From assembly GCF_006540305.1 (NCBI RefSeq), contig NZ_BJOR01000001.1, forward strand, positions 124,001 through 188,000: DNA of 64,000 bases. Direction: 5' to 3'. Each line of letters starts with the position of its first letter. Within the stretch, counting starts at the first letter, position 1. The notes beneath the pieces were generated by a model, which saw only the letters and a list, made by a program, of their open reading frames with translations, made no database searches and was not told where the DNA came from. This DNA is from Streptomyces sp. 6-11-2. GTDB lineage: Bacteria; Actinomycetota; Actinomycetes; Streptomycetales; Streptomycetaceae. Made by a program: the position numbers and the translations under genes. Positions 32,607 through 42,567 of the stretch are shown here, one piece after another.

Positions 32607-33639
32607 GGCGGGCGTTCCTCTTCTTCAGGGCCGACGCCACGCGCAGCGCGACGACGCGGTCGACCGCGATGGCGAGCAGGAGCAGCAGACCGTTGATCGC
32701 CAGCACCCAGACGGAGCTGACGCCGAGGGCGGGCAGCACACTGTTGACGGAGGTCAGCAGCAGGGCGCCGAGGGCCGCGCCGTACACGCTGCCGGAGCCG
32801 CCGGTGAAGACCACGCCGCCGACCACGACCGCGCTGACGACGGTGAGTTCGTATCCACTGCCGGTGCCGGAGTCGACGTTGCCGAACCGGGCCAGGTACA
32901 TCGCCCCGGCCAGACCGGCGAGGCCGCCGCAGAAGGTGTAGGCGGCCAGGACGCGCTTGCGCACCGGGATGCCGGCGAGCCGGGCGGCCTCCGGGTTGGA
33001 GCCGAGCGCGTACAGCTCGCGGCCGCTGCCGTAGTGCTTGAGGTAGTACGCCGTCGCCACCAGGACGGCGAGGGCGATCAGCGCCGGGTACGGCACCGTC
33101 CCGATCCCGCCGGAGCCGAAGTCGACGAACCCGCCGGGCAGGTCGGCCGCGGTGATCTGGCGGGAGCCGACCCAGACGGAGTCGACGCCGCGGATGATGT
33201 AGAGCGTGCCGAGGGTGACGACGAGCGCGGGCACCTGGCCGAGGCTGACGAGGAGCCCGTTCAGCAGGCCGAAGCCGGTACCGAGGAGCACCGCCAGGAT
33301 CACCGCCACCACGGGGTTGCCGCCGCCCTGCAGCCAGGTACCGGCGGCGAAGGCGCTGATGCCGAGCGTGGAGCCGACCGACAGGTCGACGTTGCGGGTG
33401 ATGACGACCAGGGACTGGCCGGTCGCGACCAGCACCAGGATGGTCGCGTTCAGCAGCAGGTCCTTGACGCCCTGCTCGGACAGGAATGCGCTGTTGCCCG
33501 CCTGGGCGACGGCGATCAGCGCCAGGAGGACGACCAGGATGGCGAGTTCACGCATCGTGAACACGCGGTCGACCAGCCGGGTGCCACTGGATCGGTGCGC
33601 CTCGGCGGCGGAGGCGGGCTTGGGGGCGGTCGCGGTCAC
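32599..33639 (-). CDS. rhaP: Rhamnose ABC transporter permease 1
   Basis: The 346-residue protein is a second BPD-transp-2 permease: [40 protein letters not shown] and [21 protein letters not shown] use GTG 33639, whose first bases overlap the TGA of the ATPase gene (GTGA, 33636-33639). The frame stays open upstream to 33903, but that part is the antisense of the ATPase gene and shows no family sequence. Confidence 0.9.
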   Translation of the reverse strand: MTATAPKPASAAEAHRSSGTRLVDRVFTMRELAILVVLLALIAVAQAGNSAFLSEQGVKDLLLNATILVLVATGQSLVVITRNVDLSVGSTLGISAFAAGTWLQGGGNPVVAVILAVLLGTGFGLLNGLLVSLGQVPALVVTLGTLYIIRGVDSVWVGSRQITAADLPGGFVDFGSGGIGTVPYPALIALAVLVATAYYLKHYGSGRELYALGSNPEAARLAGIPVRKRVLAAYTFCGGLAGLAGAMYLARFGNVDSGTGSGYELTVVSAVVVGGVVFTGGSGSVYGAALGALLLTSVNSVLPALGVSSVWVLAINGLLLLLAIAVDRVVALRVASALKKRNARHG

Positions 33640-35150
33640 GCGGCCCTCCCCGTGGCTGCGGCCATCACGGTTTCCTCGGTGGCGTCGGAGCGGGGGATCT
33701 CGGCGGTCAGCCGGCCCTCGTGCATCACGAGCACCCGGTCGGCCATGCCGAGGATCTCGGGCAGGTCGGAGGAGATCATCAGGACGGCGACCCCGTCGGC
33801 GGCCAGTTGACCGAGCAGCCGGTGCACCTCGGCCTTGGTGCCGACGTCGATGCCGCGGGTCGGCTCGTCGACGATGAGCACCTTGGGACCGGTGGCGAGC
33901 CACTTGGCGAGAACGACCTTCTGCTGGTTGCCGCCGGAGAGCGTGGAGACGGTGTCGGCGATCCGGGCGTACTTGACCCGGAGCCTGACAGCCCAGTCCA
34001 GGGAGCGGCTGCGTTCCGCGCCGCGGTCCATCAGGCCGGCCCTCACCGTCGTGCGGAGTCCGGTGAGGCCGATGTTGCGCTCGATGGACATGTTCATCAC
34101 CAAGCCCTGGGCGCGCCGGTCCTCGGGGACCAGTGCGAGCCCGGCGGCCATCGCGGTGGACGGGGCGCCGTTGGTGAGCCGGCGTCCGTCGACCTCGACC
34201 TCGCCGGCGTCCCAGCGGTCGATGCCGAAGACGGCGCGGGCTACCTCCGTGCGCCCGGCGCCGACCAGTCCGGCGAGGCCCACGATCTCGCCGCGCCGCA
34301 CGTCGAAGGAGACATCGGTGAAGACGCCCTCTCGGGTCAGCCGGCGCACGCTGAGCGCGACTTCGCCCGGTGCCACGTCCTGCTTGGGGTAGAGCGCGTC
34401 GAGGTCGCGGCCGACCATGCGCCGCACGAGGTCGTCCTCGGTCATGCCGTCCAGCGGCTCGCCGGCGATCCGGGCGCCGTCGCGCAGGATCGTCACCCGC
34501 CGGCAGATCTCGAAGATCTCCTCCAGACGGTGCGAGACGAACAGCACCGCGGCGCCCTGGTCGCGCAGGGCGCGCACGACGTCGAAGAGGCGGGCGACCT
34601 CACTGCCGGTCAGCGCCGCGGTCGGCTCGTCCATGATCAGGACGCGGGCGTCGAAGGAGAGCGCCTTGGCGATCTCGACGATCTGCTGGTCGGCGATGGA
34701 CAGTCCGCGTGCGGGACGGTCGGGATCGAGGTCGACGCCGAGGCGTCCCATCAGAGCGCGGGTGGCCTCGTGGGTGGCCGTGTGGTCGATACGGCCCAGG
34801 GCCCGCCGGGGCCTGCGGCCCATGAAGATGTTCTCGGCGATCGACAGGTCGGGGAAGAGCGTCGGTTCCTGGTGGATGACGGCGATGCCGGCGTCGCGGG
34901 CGTCGCCCGGGCCGTGGAGGACGACGGGCTCGCCGTCGAGCAGCACCTGGCCGGCGTCGGGCCGGTGCACCCCGGCCAGGGTCTTGATGAGGGTCGACTT
35001 GCCCGCGCCGTTCTCCCCGGCGAGGGCGTGCACCTCTCCCGGAAGCAGCTCCAGGGACACGTTCCTGAGGGCACGCACCGCACCGAAGGACTTCGAGATG
35101 TCCCTGAGCGCCAGCACCGGGGCCGGACCCGTGTCGGACGGGTGAGTCAT
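33636..35150 (-). CDS. rhaT: Rhamnose ABC transporter ATP-binding protein (two ABC domains)
   Basis: The 504-residue protein has two ABC modules. The first has Walker [11 protein letters not shown] (about residues 45-54), signature region [16 protein letters not shown] and Walker [12 protein letters not shown]. The second, degenerate module has [13 protein letters not shown] in the Walker A place, then [15 protein letters not shown] and [12 protein letters not shown]. This duplicated form is typical of ribose/rhamnose-type importers. ATG 35150 heads the minus-strand operon ATPase-permease-permease-binding protein; the promoter and LacI operator are at 35194-35249. Confidence 0.93.
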   Translation of the reverse strand: MTHPSDTGPAPVLALRDISKSFGAVRALRNVSLELLPGEVHALAGENGAGKSTLIKTLAGVHRPDAGQVLLDGEPVVLHGPGDARDAGIAVIHQEPTLFPDLSIAENIFMGRRPRRALGRIDHTATHEATRALMGRLGVDLDPDRPARGLSIADQQIVEIAKALSFDARVLIMDEPTAALTGSEVARLFDVVRALRDQGAAVLFVSHRLEEIFEICRRVTILRDGARIAGEPLDGMTEDDLVRRMVGRDLDALYPKQDVAPGEVALSVRRLTREGVFTDVSFDVRRGEIVGLAGLVGAGRTEVARAVFGIDRWDAGEVEVDGRRLTNGAPSTAMAAGLALVPEDRRAQGLVMNMSIERNIGLTGLRTTVRAGLMDRGAERSRSLDWAVRLRVKYARIADTVSTLSGGNQQKVVLAKWLATGPKVLIVDEPTRGIDVGTKAEVHRLLGQLAADGVAVLMISSDLPEILGMADRVLVMHEGRLTAEIPRSDATEETVMAAATGRAA

Positions 35151-35193
35151 GGGGGCTCCTCGACGACGCCGGCAGAAGGTCCGCCCCACGTCG

Positions 35194-35205
35194 TGAAAGG
35201 TTTCA
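35194..35205. promoter_or_regulatory. LacI-type operator of the rhamnose transport operon
   Basis: TGAAAGGTTTCA is a palindrome (TGAAA-N2-TTTCA) located just downstream of the putative minus-strand promoter and 44 bases upstream of the ATPase start. It matches the site at 35358-35369 at 10 of 12 positions. Confidence 0.7.
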
Positions 35206-35219
35206 ACTTGGTTGCCGGG

Positions 35220-35249
35220 ACGTTAGGCAAGGAGCCGACGGCACGTCAA
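35220..35249 (-). promoter_or_regulatory. Promoter of the rhamnose transport operon
   Basis: On the minus strand TTGACG (35244-35249) and TAACGT (35220-35225) are separated by 18 bases, a good housekeeping-type promoter. The LacI-type operator lies where transcription would begin or soon after. Confidence 0.55.
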
Positions 35250-35321
35250 TGGGTGCGGATCGAAAACATCACGGGATCGAAGATTCACAGGAATTACGGG
35301 AGGCTGCCCGCACCGGAAGGG

Positions 35322-35350
35322 TTGACACCCCCGTCGACGGCTCATAGCTT
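35322..35350 (+). promoter_or_regulatory. Promoter of the rhamnose catabolic operon
   Basis: TTGACA (35322-35327), 17-base spacer, TAGCTT (35345-35350). The -35 box is perfect. The LacI-type operator at 35358-35369 overlaps the expected start point. Confidence 0.65.
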
Positions 35351-35357
35351 CCACTCC

Positions 35358-35369
35358 TGAATCGTTTCA
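35358..35369. promoter_or_regulatory. LacI-type operator of the rhamnose catabolic operon
   Basis: TGAATCGTTTCA is a near-palindrome (TGAA(T/A)CG(A/T)TTCA) placed 8 bases after the -10 box of the plus-strand promoter. It is similar in sequence and in relative position to the site at 35194-35205. Confidence 0.7.
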
Positions 35370-35439
35370 CGAGAGGCTGTTCAGATACCCGCCAAGGCCT
35401 GTCAGCAGACTTTCGACCCGACGTCACAGGAGCCCTGCA

Positions 35440-36600
35440 GTGACCGAGCTCGCCGCGGTGAAGGCCGCCCTCAAGACCCAGGCCGTCGAGACGCCGTCGT
35501 GGGCGTACGGGAACTCGGGGACCCGCTTCAAGGTGTTCGCGCAGGCGGGCGTGCCGCGAACGCCCTGGGAGAAGGTGGACGACGCGGCCCAGGTGCACGC
35601 CGTCACCGGCGTCGCGCCGGCCGTCGCGCTGCACATCCCGTGGGACAGGGTCGACGACTACGCGGCGCTCGCCCGGCACGCCGAGGACCGCGGCCTGACG
35701 CTGGGCGCGATCAACTCCAACACCTTCCAGGACGACGACTACAAGCTCGGCAGCGTCTGCCATCCGGACGCGGCGGTGCGGCGCAAGGCGGTCGACCACC
35801 TGCTGGAGTGCGTCGACATCATGGACGCCACCGGATCCGGCGATCTGAAGCTCTGGTTCGCCGACGGCACGAACTACCCCGGCCAGGACGACGTGCGGGG
35901 ACGGCAGGACCGGCTGGCCCAGGGGCTGGCCGAGGTGTACGAGCGGCTCGGCGAGGGGCAGCGGATGCTGCTGGAGTACAAGCTCTTCGAGCCGGCCTTC
36001 TACACCACGGACGTCCCGGACTGGGGAACGGCGTACGCACACTGCCTGAAGCTGGGACCGAAGGCGCGGGTCGTGGTGGACACCGGGCACCACGCCCCGG
36101 GCACGAACATCGAGTTCATCGTCGCCACCCTGCTGCGGGAGGAGAGGCTCGGCGGGTTCGACTTCAACTCCCGGTTCTACGCCGACGACGACCTGATGGC
36201 GGGCGCGGCCGATCCCTTCCAGCTGTTCCGGATCATGTACGAGGTGGTGCGCGGGGGCGGGTTCACGCCCGAGGTCGCGTTCATGCTCGACCAGTGCCAC
36301 AACGTCGAGGCGAAGATCCCGGCGATCATCCGGTCCGTGATGAACGTCCAGGAGGCGACGGCCAAGGCGTTGCTGGTGGACCGGAACGCGTTGTCCGTCG
36401 CACAGGACTCCGGGGATGTGCTCGAGGCCAACGCCGTGTTGATGGACGCGTACAACACGGACGTGCGGCCGTTGCTGCGTGAGGTGCGGGAGGAGATGGG
36501 ACTGGACCCCGAGCCTCTTGCGGCGTATCGCCGGTCGGGGTGGGCGGAGAAGATCGTCGCCGATCGGGTGGGGGGCCGACCGGCCGGGTGGGGGGCGTAG
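35440..36600 (+). CDS. rhaI: L-rhamnose isomerase
   Basis: The 386-residue protein is a TIM-barrel sugar isomerase of the actinobacterial/Pseudomonas stutzeri-type RhaI. Motifs include ALHIPWDRVDDYAALARHAE, LKLWFADGTNYPGQDD, LLEYKLFEPAFYTTDVPDWG, VVVDTGHHAPGTNIEFIVA and FDFNSRFYADDDLMAGAADP; these carry the metal-binding Glu, Asp and His residues. It converts L-rhamnose to L-rhamnulose in the cytoplasm. GTG 35440 starts the protein; the RBS is weak (GGAG at 35429). The fused aldolase gene follows 66 bases downstream. Confidence 0.93.
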   Translation: MTELAAVKAALKTQAVETPSWAYGNSGTRFKVFAQAGVPRTPWEKVDDAAQVHAVTGVAPAVALHIPWDRVDDYAALARHAEDRGLTLGAINSNTFQDDDYKLGSVCHPDAAVRRKAVDHLLECVDIMDATGSGDLKLWFADGTNYPGQDDVRGRQDRLAQGLAEVYERLGEGQRMLLEYKLFEPAFYTTDVPDWGTAYAHCLKLGPKARVVVDTGHHAPGTNIEFIVATLLREERLGGFDFNSRFYADDDLMAGAADPFQLFRIMYEVVRGGGFTPEVAFMLDQCHNVEAKIPAIIRSVMNVQEATAKALLVDRNALSVAQDSGDVLEANAVLMDAYNTDVRPLLREVREEMGLDPEPLAAYRRSGWAEKIVADRVGGRPAGWGA

Positions 36601-36666
36601 TTCCGGGAATCGTCCGCCGAGTACGCCCTCTTGTCCTGTACTCCCCTCTCCTGAAGGGAACCCCGT

Positions 36667-38706
36667 ATGTCACTTCACCCCGAAGCCTCCACCCTTCTCG
36701 CCCGGTCCCATCGGCTCGGCGCCGATCCCCGTAACACCAACTACGCGGGCGGCAACGCGTCCGCGAAGGGCACCGGCACCGATCCCGTCACCGGCGCTGA
36801 CGTGGAGCTGATGTGGGTGAAGGGGTCCGGGGGCGACCTCGGGACACTCACCGAGGCCGGGCTCGCCGTGCTGCGGCTGGACCGGCTGCGGGCGCTGAAG
36901 GACGTCTACCCGGGCGTCGAGCGCGAGGACGAGATGGTCGCCGCGTTCGACTACTGCCTGCACGGCAGGGGAGGGGCGGCTCCCTCCATCGACACCGCCA
37001 TGCACGGGCTGGTCGGCGCCCCGCACGTGGACCATCTGCACCCCGACTCCGGTATCGCCCTCGCCTGTGCCGCCGACGGGGAGAAGCTGACCGCCGAGTG
37101 CTTCGGGGACCGTGTGGTGTGGGTGCCGTGGCGGCGGCCCGGGTTCCAGCTGGGGCTGGACATCGCGGCGGTCAGGGAGGCCAATCCGCGGGCGATCGGC
37201 TGTGTGCTCGGCGGGCACGGGATCACCGCGTGGGGCGCGGACTCCGAGGAGTGCGAGCGCAACTCGCTGCACATCATCCGCACCGCCGGGGACTTCCTCG
37301 CCGAACGCGGGAAGCCCGAGCCGTTCGGGGCGGTGGTCGCGGGGTACGAGGCGCTGCCCGAGGACGAGCGGAAGGAGCGGGCCGCCGCCCTGGCGCCCCA
37401 CGTACGTGCGATCGCCTCGCGGGACAGGGCCCAGGTCGGGCACTTCAGCGATGCGTACGACGTGCTCGACTTCCTCTCCCGTGCCCGGCATCCGCGGCTC
37501 GCCGCGCTCGGCACCTCCTGTCCCGACCACTTCCTGCGGACCAAGATCCGGCCGCTCGTGCTCGACCTGCCGCCGACGGCTCCGCCCGCGCAGGCGATCG
37601 CCCGGCTGAAGGAGCTGCATGCCGAGTACCGCGAGGAGTACACCGCCTACTACCGGAGGCATGCCCTGCCCGACTCCCCCGCGATGCGCGGCGCGGACCC
37701 GGCCATCGTGCTCGTGCCGGGCGTCGGCATGTTCTCCTTCGGCAAGGACAAGCAGACGGCCCGAGTGGCCGGCGAGTTCTACGTCAACGCCGTCAACGTC
37801 ATGCGGGGCGCGGAGGCCGTGTCGGCGTACACGCCGATCGAGGAGTCGGAGAAGTTCCGTATCGAGTACTGGGCGCTGGAGGAGGCCAAACTCCGGCGGA
37901 TGCCCGCGCCGAAGCCCCTCGCGACACGCGTCGCACTCGTCACCGGCGCGGGCAGCGGCATCGGCAGGGCGATCGCGCGGCGGCTCGTCGACGAAGGCGC
38001 GTGCGTCGTGGTCGCCGATCTGAACGCTCGCAACGCCGCCGCCGTCGCCGAGGAGCTGGGCGGGCCCGACAAGGCGGTCGCCGTGACGGTGGACGTGACG
38101 GACGAGGAGCAGATCGCGGGTGCCTTCGAGGCGGCGCTCCGCGCCTTCGGCGGGGTGGACCTGGTCGTCAACAACGCCGGCATCTCGGTCTCCAAGCCGT
38201 TGCTGGAGACCTCGGCCGAGGACTGGGACCTCCAGCACGACATCATGGCGCGCGGGTCGTTCCTGGTCTCGCGGGAAGCGGCGCGGGTGATGATCGCGCA
38301 GGGACTGGGCGGTGACATCGTCTACATCGCTTCCAAGAACGCCGTGTTCGCCGGGCCCAAGAACATCGCCTACGCGGCCACCAAGGCCGACCAGGCACAT
38401 CAAGTGCGGCTACTGGCGGCCGAGTTGGGTGAACACGGGATCCGGGTCAACGGGGTCAACCCGGACGGGGTCGTCCGCGGCTCCGGGATCTTCGCGGGTG
38501 GCTGGGGCGCACAGCGGGCCGCCGTGTACGGAGTGCCGGAGGAGAAGCTCGGCGAGTTCTACGCCCAGCGGACGCTGCTGAAGCGGGAGGTGCTGCCCGA
38601 GCACGTCGCGAACGCCGTCTTCGCGCTGACCGGCGGGGAGCTGACCCACACCACGGGGCTGCACGTCCCGGTCGACGCCGGCGTCGCGGCCGCCTTCCTG
38701 CGATGA
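36667..38706 (+). CDS. rhaEW: Bifunctional rhamnulose-1-phosphate aldolase / L-lactaldehyde dehydrogenase (RhaEW-type)
   Basis: The 679-residue protein is a fusion. The N-terminal half is a class II aldolase domain: NYAGGNASAKGTGTDPVTGA, GAPHVDHLHPDSGIALA (zinc His) and CVLGGHGITAWGADSEECE. The C-terminal 260 residues are an SDR dehydrogenase: ALVTGAGSGIGRAIARRLVD (about 422-441), LVVNNAGISVSK and catalytic YAATKADQ. In known cases the fusion splits rhamnulose-1-phosphate into DHAP and L-lactaldehyde and oxidises the latter to L-lactate. The end overlaps the kinase start (ATGA). Confidence 0.92.
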   Translation: MSLHPEASTLLARSHRLGADPRNTNYAGGNASAKGTGTDPVTGADVELMWVKGSGGDLGTLTEAGLAVLRLDRLRALKDVYPGVEREDEMVAAFDYCLHGRGGAAPSIDTAMHGLVGAPHVDHLHPDSGIALACAADGEKLTAECFGDRVVWVPWRRPGFQLGLDIAAVREANPRAIGCVLGGHGITAWGADSEECERNSLHIIRTAGDFLAERGKPEPFGAVVAGYEALPEDERKERAAALAPHVRAIASRDRAQVGHFSDAYDVLDFLSRARHPRLAALGTSCPDHFLRTKIRPLVLDLPPTAPPAQAIARLKELHAEYREEYTAYYRRHALPDSPAMRGADPAIVLVPGVGMFSFGKDKQTARVAGEFYVNAVNVMRGAEAVSAYTPIEESEKFRIEYWALEEAKLRRMPAPKPLATRVALVTGAGSGIGRAIARRLVDEGACVVVADLNARNAAAVAEELGGPDKAVAVTVDVTDEEQIAGAFEAALRAFGGVDLVVNNAGISVSKPLLETSAEDWDLQHDIMARGSFLVSREAARVMIAQGLGGDIVYIASKNAVFAGPKNIAYAATKADQAHQVRLLAAELGEHGIRVNGVNPDGVVRGSGIFAGGWGAQRAAVYGVPEEKLGEFYAQRTLLKREVLPEHVANAVFALTGGELTHTTGLHVPVDAGVAAAFLR

Positions 38707-40157
38707 GCCCGGACGTGAAGGCGTACGCCGCCGTCGACCTCGGCGCGTCCAGTGGCCGGGTCATGGTCGGCCGGGTCGGCCGCGACCGGTTGGAGCTGAC
38801 CGAGGCGCACCGCTTCCCCAATCGGCCGGTGCGGCTTCCCGAGGGTCTGCGCTGGGACGTGCTCAGCCTGTACGCCGGGGTGCTGGACGGGCTGCGGGCG
38901 GCGGGCCGGGTGGACTCCATCGGCATCGACGGCTGGGCCGTGGACTACGGCCTGCTCGACGCGGACGGCGCCCTGCTCGGCAATCCCGTCCATTACCGCG
39001 ACACGCGCACCGAGGGCGTGGCGCGGAAGGTCCGGGCGACGATGCCGGCCGCCGAGCTGTACGCGGCGACCGGCATCCAGTACGCGCCCTTCAACACCCT
39101 GTACCAGCTGGCGGCGGCCCGCTCCTCTCCCCAACTCGCCACCGCGCGACGTCTGCTGCTGCTCCCCGACCTGCTGACGTACTGGCTCACGGGCGAGCAG
39201 GGCACCGAACTCACCAACGCCTCGACCACCCAGCTCGTCGACCCGCGCACGCACGACTGGTCGTACGAGGTCGCGGCCCGGCTGGGCATCGACCTGGACC
39301 TGTTCGCGCCGCTGCGCCGGCCCGGGGATCCGGCGGGCGTGCTGCGGCCCGAGGTGCTGCGGGAGACCGGGCTGAGCGGGCCCGTGCCGGTGACGACCGT
39401 CGCCTCGCACGACACGGCGTCCGCGGTGGCCGCCGTGCCCGCCGGCGGGGAACGCTTCGCGTACATCTGCACGGGCACCTGGTCGCTGGCCGGTCTGGAG
39501 CTGGACGCGCCGGTGCTCACCGAGGACAGCCGCGCCGCCAACTTCACCAACGAGCTCGGGCTCGACGGCACGGTCCGCTATTTGCGCAACATCATGGGGC
39601 TGTGGCTGCTCCAGGAGTGCGTACGGGCCTGGGGCGACCCGGATCTGGGCGAGCTGCTGCGGGAGGCTGCCGAGGTGCCCGCGCTCCGGTCGGTCGTGGA
39701 CGCGGGCGACGCCGCCTTCCTCGCGCCGGGCCGGATGCCGGAGCGGATCGCGGCGGCCTGCCGGGCCTCCGGTCAGCCGGTGCCCGGCTCCCCCGCCGAG
39801 ATCGCCCGCTGCGTCCTCGACTCCCTCGCCCTCGCCCACCGCCGGGCGGTCGCCGAGGCGCGGCGGCTGGCCGACCGGCCCGTCGACGTCGTGCACATCG
39901 TGGGCGGGGGCGCCCGCAACGCCCTGCTGTGCCGGCTGACCGCCGACGCGTGCGGGCTGCCCGTGGTCGCCGGGCCGGCCGAGGCGGCGGCCCTCGGCAA
40001 CGTCCTGGTGCAGGCCCGGACGCACGGGCTCGTCGGCGACCGGGCCGGGATGCGGACCCTGCTCGCCCGGACACAGCCGCTCGTGCGGTACGAGCCGGGC
40101 GGCGACGCGGCGGCCTGGCGCGCGGCCGAGGCCCGGCTCGCCGCCGTCACGCCGTGA
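38703..40157 (+). CDS. rhaB: Rhamnulokinase
   Basis: The 484-residue protein is a FGGY-family kinase. It opens YAAVDLGASSGRVMVGRVG (phosphate loop 1), has IGIDGWAVDYGLLDADGALL, TVASHDTASAVAAVPAGGE and AYICTGTWSLAGLELDAP, and ends with VHIVGGGARNALLCRLTADA (adenosine site). It phosphorylates L-rhamnulose at O1. Its ATG overlaps the stop of the aldolase fusion, which confirms the operon rhaI-rhaEW-rhaB. Confidence 0.93.
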   Translation: MSPDVKAYAAVDLGASSGRVMVGRVGRDRLELTEAHRFPNRPVRLPEGLRWDVLSLYAGVLDGLRAAGRVDSIGIDGWAVDYGLLDADGALLGNPVHYRDTRTEGVARKVRATMPAAELYAATGIQYAPFNTLYQLAAARSSPQLATARRLLLLPDLLTYWLTGEQGTELTNASTTQLVDPRTHDWSYEVAARLGIDLDLFAPLRRPGDPAGVLRPEVLRETGLSGPVPVTTVASHDTASAVAAVPAGGERFAYICTGTWSLAGLELDAPVLTEDSRAANFTNELGLDGTVRYLRNIMGLWLLQECVRAWGDPDLGELLREAAEVPALRSVVDAGDAAFLAPGRMPERIAAACRASGQPVPGSPAEIARCVLDSLALAHRRAVAEARRLADRPVDVVHIVGGGARNALLCRLTADACGLPVVAGPAEAAALGNVLVQARTHGLVGDRAGMRTLLARTQPLVRYEPGGDAAAWRAAEARLAAVTP

Positions 40158-40312
40158 GCCGCCGCTCCGCCGGGCCGGGAGCCCGCGGTCCTCGCCACGC
40201 CGGAAACGGAGTCTCCCGTCGGGCCCCTCGCCCGACTACGCCCCCCACTACGCTGAACGCGTGTGGGAGGTGCCCCCCTCACTCGTCCGCCGACCGACCA
40301 CGAGGAGCCGCG

Positions 40313-41068
40313 ATGCGTGTCGCTCTGTTCCTGACCTGCGTCAACGACACGCTCTATCCGGACACCGGGCGCGCGGTGGTGAAACTCCTGACCAGACTGG
40401 GCGTGGAGGTGGACTTCCCCATGGCCCAGACTTGCTGCGGACAGGCGCACTACAACACCGGGTACCGGCATGAGGCCGAGCCGCTGGCCCGGCGTTTCGC
40501 CGATGTCTTCCGGGACTACGAGGCGGTCGTGACCCCGTCCGGTTCCTGCGGTGCGATGGTGCGGGAGCTGTATCCGCGCATGGGCGCGCGGGCACGGGCG
40601 GAGGAGCGCGGGGGCGGGCTCGCGGCCACCCTGGCCCCGGTGGTGCCCAGGACGTACGAACTGACGGAGTTCCTGGTGGACGTGCTCGGGGTGACGGACG
40701 TGGGCGCGTACTACCCGCACACGGTGACCTATCACCCGACCTGCCACGGGCTGCGCAGCCTGGGCCTGGGCGACCGTCCGCTGCGGCTGCTGCGCGCGGT
40801 GAAGGGGCTGGAACTGCTGGAGCTGCCGGGGGCCGAGGAGTGCTGCGGTTTCGGCGGCACCTTCGCGGTGAAGAACCCCGACGTCTCGGCGGCGATGGGC
40901 GCCGACAAGGTGCGCAACGCCGAGTCGACGGGCGCGGAGGTGCTGTGCGCGGGCGACAACTCGTGCCTGATGCACATCGGCGGCACGATGGCCCGCCTCG
41001 GGACAGGCATGCGGCCGGTGCACATCGCGGAGATCCTGGCCGGCACGGAGGAGGAGGCCGCGGCATGA
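40313..41068 (+). CDS. lutA: L-lactate oxidation subunit LutA (CCG-domain iron-sulfur protein)
   Basis: The 251-residue protein has two cysteine-rich CCG domains: QTCCGQAHYNTGYRHEAEPL (about residues 40-60) with GSCGAM, and EECCGFGGTFAVKNPDVSA (about 180-198). This is LutA/YkgE. With LutB and LutC it oxidises L-lactate to pyruvate. It starts at ATG 40313 after CGAGGAG. The location right behind the rhamnose operon suggests use of the L-lactate made from rhamnose. The ATGA overlap with lutB shows coupling. Confidence 0.92.
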   Translation: MRVALFLTCVNDTLYPDTGRAVVKLLTRLGVEVDFPMAQTCCGQAHYNTGYRHEAEPLARRFADVFRDYEAVVTPSGSCGAMVRELYPRMGARARAEERGGGLAATLAPVVPRTYELTEFLVDVLGVTDVGAYYPHTVTYHPTCHGLRSLGLGDRPLRLLRAVKGLELLELPGAEECCGFGGTFAVKNPDVSAAMGADKVRNAESTGAEVLCAGDNSCLMHIGGTMARLGTGMRPVHIAEILAGTEEEAAA

Positions 41069-42567
41069 GCGCGACGTTCGTGGGAATGCCCGGCTCCCCG
41101 GCGTTCCCCGCCTTCCCCCGGGCCGCGCACGACGCCGTGCGCGACACCACCCTGCGCGGCAATCTACGCCACGCCACCCACACCATCCGCGCCAAGCGGG
41201 CCGCGGCCGTGGCGGAGATGCCGGACTGGGCGGCGCTGCGTGCGGCGGGACGGCAGATCAAGGACCACACCCTGCGTCATCTGGACTGGTATCTGGTGCG
41301 GGTGGAGGAGGCGGTCACCGCCGCGGGCGGCACCGTCCACTGGGCCGCCGACGCCGACGAGGCCAACCGGATCGTGGCCGGACTGGTCAAGGCCACGGGC
41401 GAGAGCGAGGTCGTCAAGGTCAAGTCGATGGCCACCCAGGAGATCGGCCTCAACGAGGCCCTCGAGGCCGCGGGCATCCGGGCCTACGAGACCGATCTCG
41501 CCGAGCTGATCGTGCAGTTGGGCCACGACCGGCCCTCGCACATCCTCGTGCCCGCGATCCACCGCAACCGCGGCGAGATCCGGGACATCTTCCGCTCCGA
41601 GATGAGCCGGTGGGGCCGCCCGGCCCCCGAGGGCCTCACCGACGCGCCCGCCGAACTCGCCGAGGCCGCGCGGCTGCACCTGCGGGAGAAGTTCCTGCGC
41701 GCCAAGGTCGGCATCTCCGGAGCCAACTTCGTCGTCGCCGAGACGGGCACGCTGGTGGTGGTGGAGTCCGAGGGGAACGGGCGGATGTGCCTGACCCTGC
41801 CCGAGACGCTGATCTCGGTCGTCGGCATCGAGAAGATCGTGCCCACCTGGCGCGACCTGGAAGTCTTCCTCCAGACGCTCCCCCGATCCTCGACGGCCGA
41901 GCGGATGAACCCGTACACGTCCATGTGGACCGGCACCACCGACGGCGACGGGCCCGAGACGTTCCACCTGGTGCTGCTGGACAACGGCCGCACCGACACC
42001 CTCGCCGACGAGGTCGGCCGCCAGGCCCTGCGCTGCATCCGCTGCTCGGCCTGCCTGAACGTCTGCCCGGTCTACGAGCGGGCCGGCGGACACGCCTACG
42101 GCTCGGTCTACCCCGGCCCGATCGGCGCCATCCTCAGCCCCCAACTGCGCGGCACGGCAAGCGAGATCGACGCCTCCCTGCCGTACGCGTCCTCACTGTG
42201 CGGCGCCTGCTACGAGGTGTGCCCGGTGGCCATCGACATCCCCGAGGTGCTGGTCCACCTGCGCGAACGTGTCGTCGAGGGGGGCCCGGCCACGCGCGCG
42301 GGCAACAAGGTGCTCCTCAAACCGGCCAAGGGGCACGCCGCCGAGCGCGCGGCCATGCGCGCGGCCCGCTGGGCCCTGACCCGCCCCGGCGCGCTGCGCG
42401 GCGGCCAGCGGCTCGCCTCCCGCACCCGCCGCTTCCACCCCCGCACCCTGCCCGGCCCCGGCCGGGCCTGGACCGGCACCCGCGATCTGCCGCCGGTGCC
42501 GGCGGAGCCGTTCCGCGACTGGTGGCAGCGCACGCACGGCGGACCCGGCGGAAAGGACGCGAAGTGA
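41065..42567 (+). CDS. lutB: L-lactate oxidation subunit LutB
   Basis: The 500-residue protein has an N-terminal LUD (DUF162) domain with KVGISGANFVVAETGTLVVV and a ferredoxin-like part with CIRCSACLNVCPVYERAGGH and LCGACYEVCPVAIDIP, giving two [4Fe-4S] clusters, then the C-terminal LutB extension. It starts by overlapping lutA (41065-41068) and ends by overlapping lutC (GTGA, 42564-42567). Confidence 0.93.
   Translation: MSATFVGMPGSPAFPAFPRAAHDAVRDTTLRGNLRHATHTIRAKRAAAVAEMPDWAALRAAGRQIKDHTLRHLDWYLVRVEEAVTAAGGTVHWAADADEANRIVAGLVKATGESEVVKVKSMATQEIGLNEALEAAGIRAYETDLAELIVQLGHDRPSHILVPAIHRNRGEIRDIFRSEMSRWGRPAPEGLTDAPAELAEAARLHLREKFLRAKVGISGANFVVAETGTLVVVESEGNGRMCLTLPETLISVVGIEKIVPTWRDLEVFLQTLPRSSTAERMNPYTSMWTGTTDGDGPETFHLVLLDNGRTDTLADEVGRQALRCIRCSACLNVCPVYERAGGHAYGSVYPGPIGAILSPQLRGTASEIDASLPYASSLCGACYEVCPVAIDIPEVLVHLRERVVEGGPATRAGNKVLLKPAKGHAAERAAMRAARWALTRPGALRGGQRLASRTRRFHPRTLPGPGRAWTGTRDLPPVPAEPFRDWWQRTHGGPGGKDAK

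Noticed and set aside
36670..38403. 577-codon open frame antisense to the fused aldolase gene
   Set aside because: It is a codon-bias shadow of the real gene; it has no RBS and no domain.
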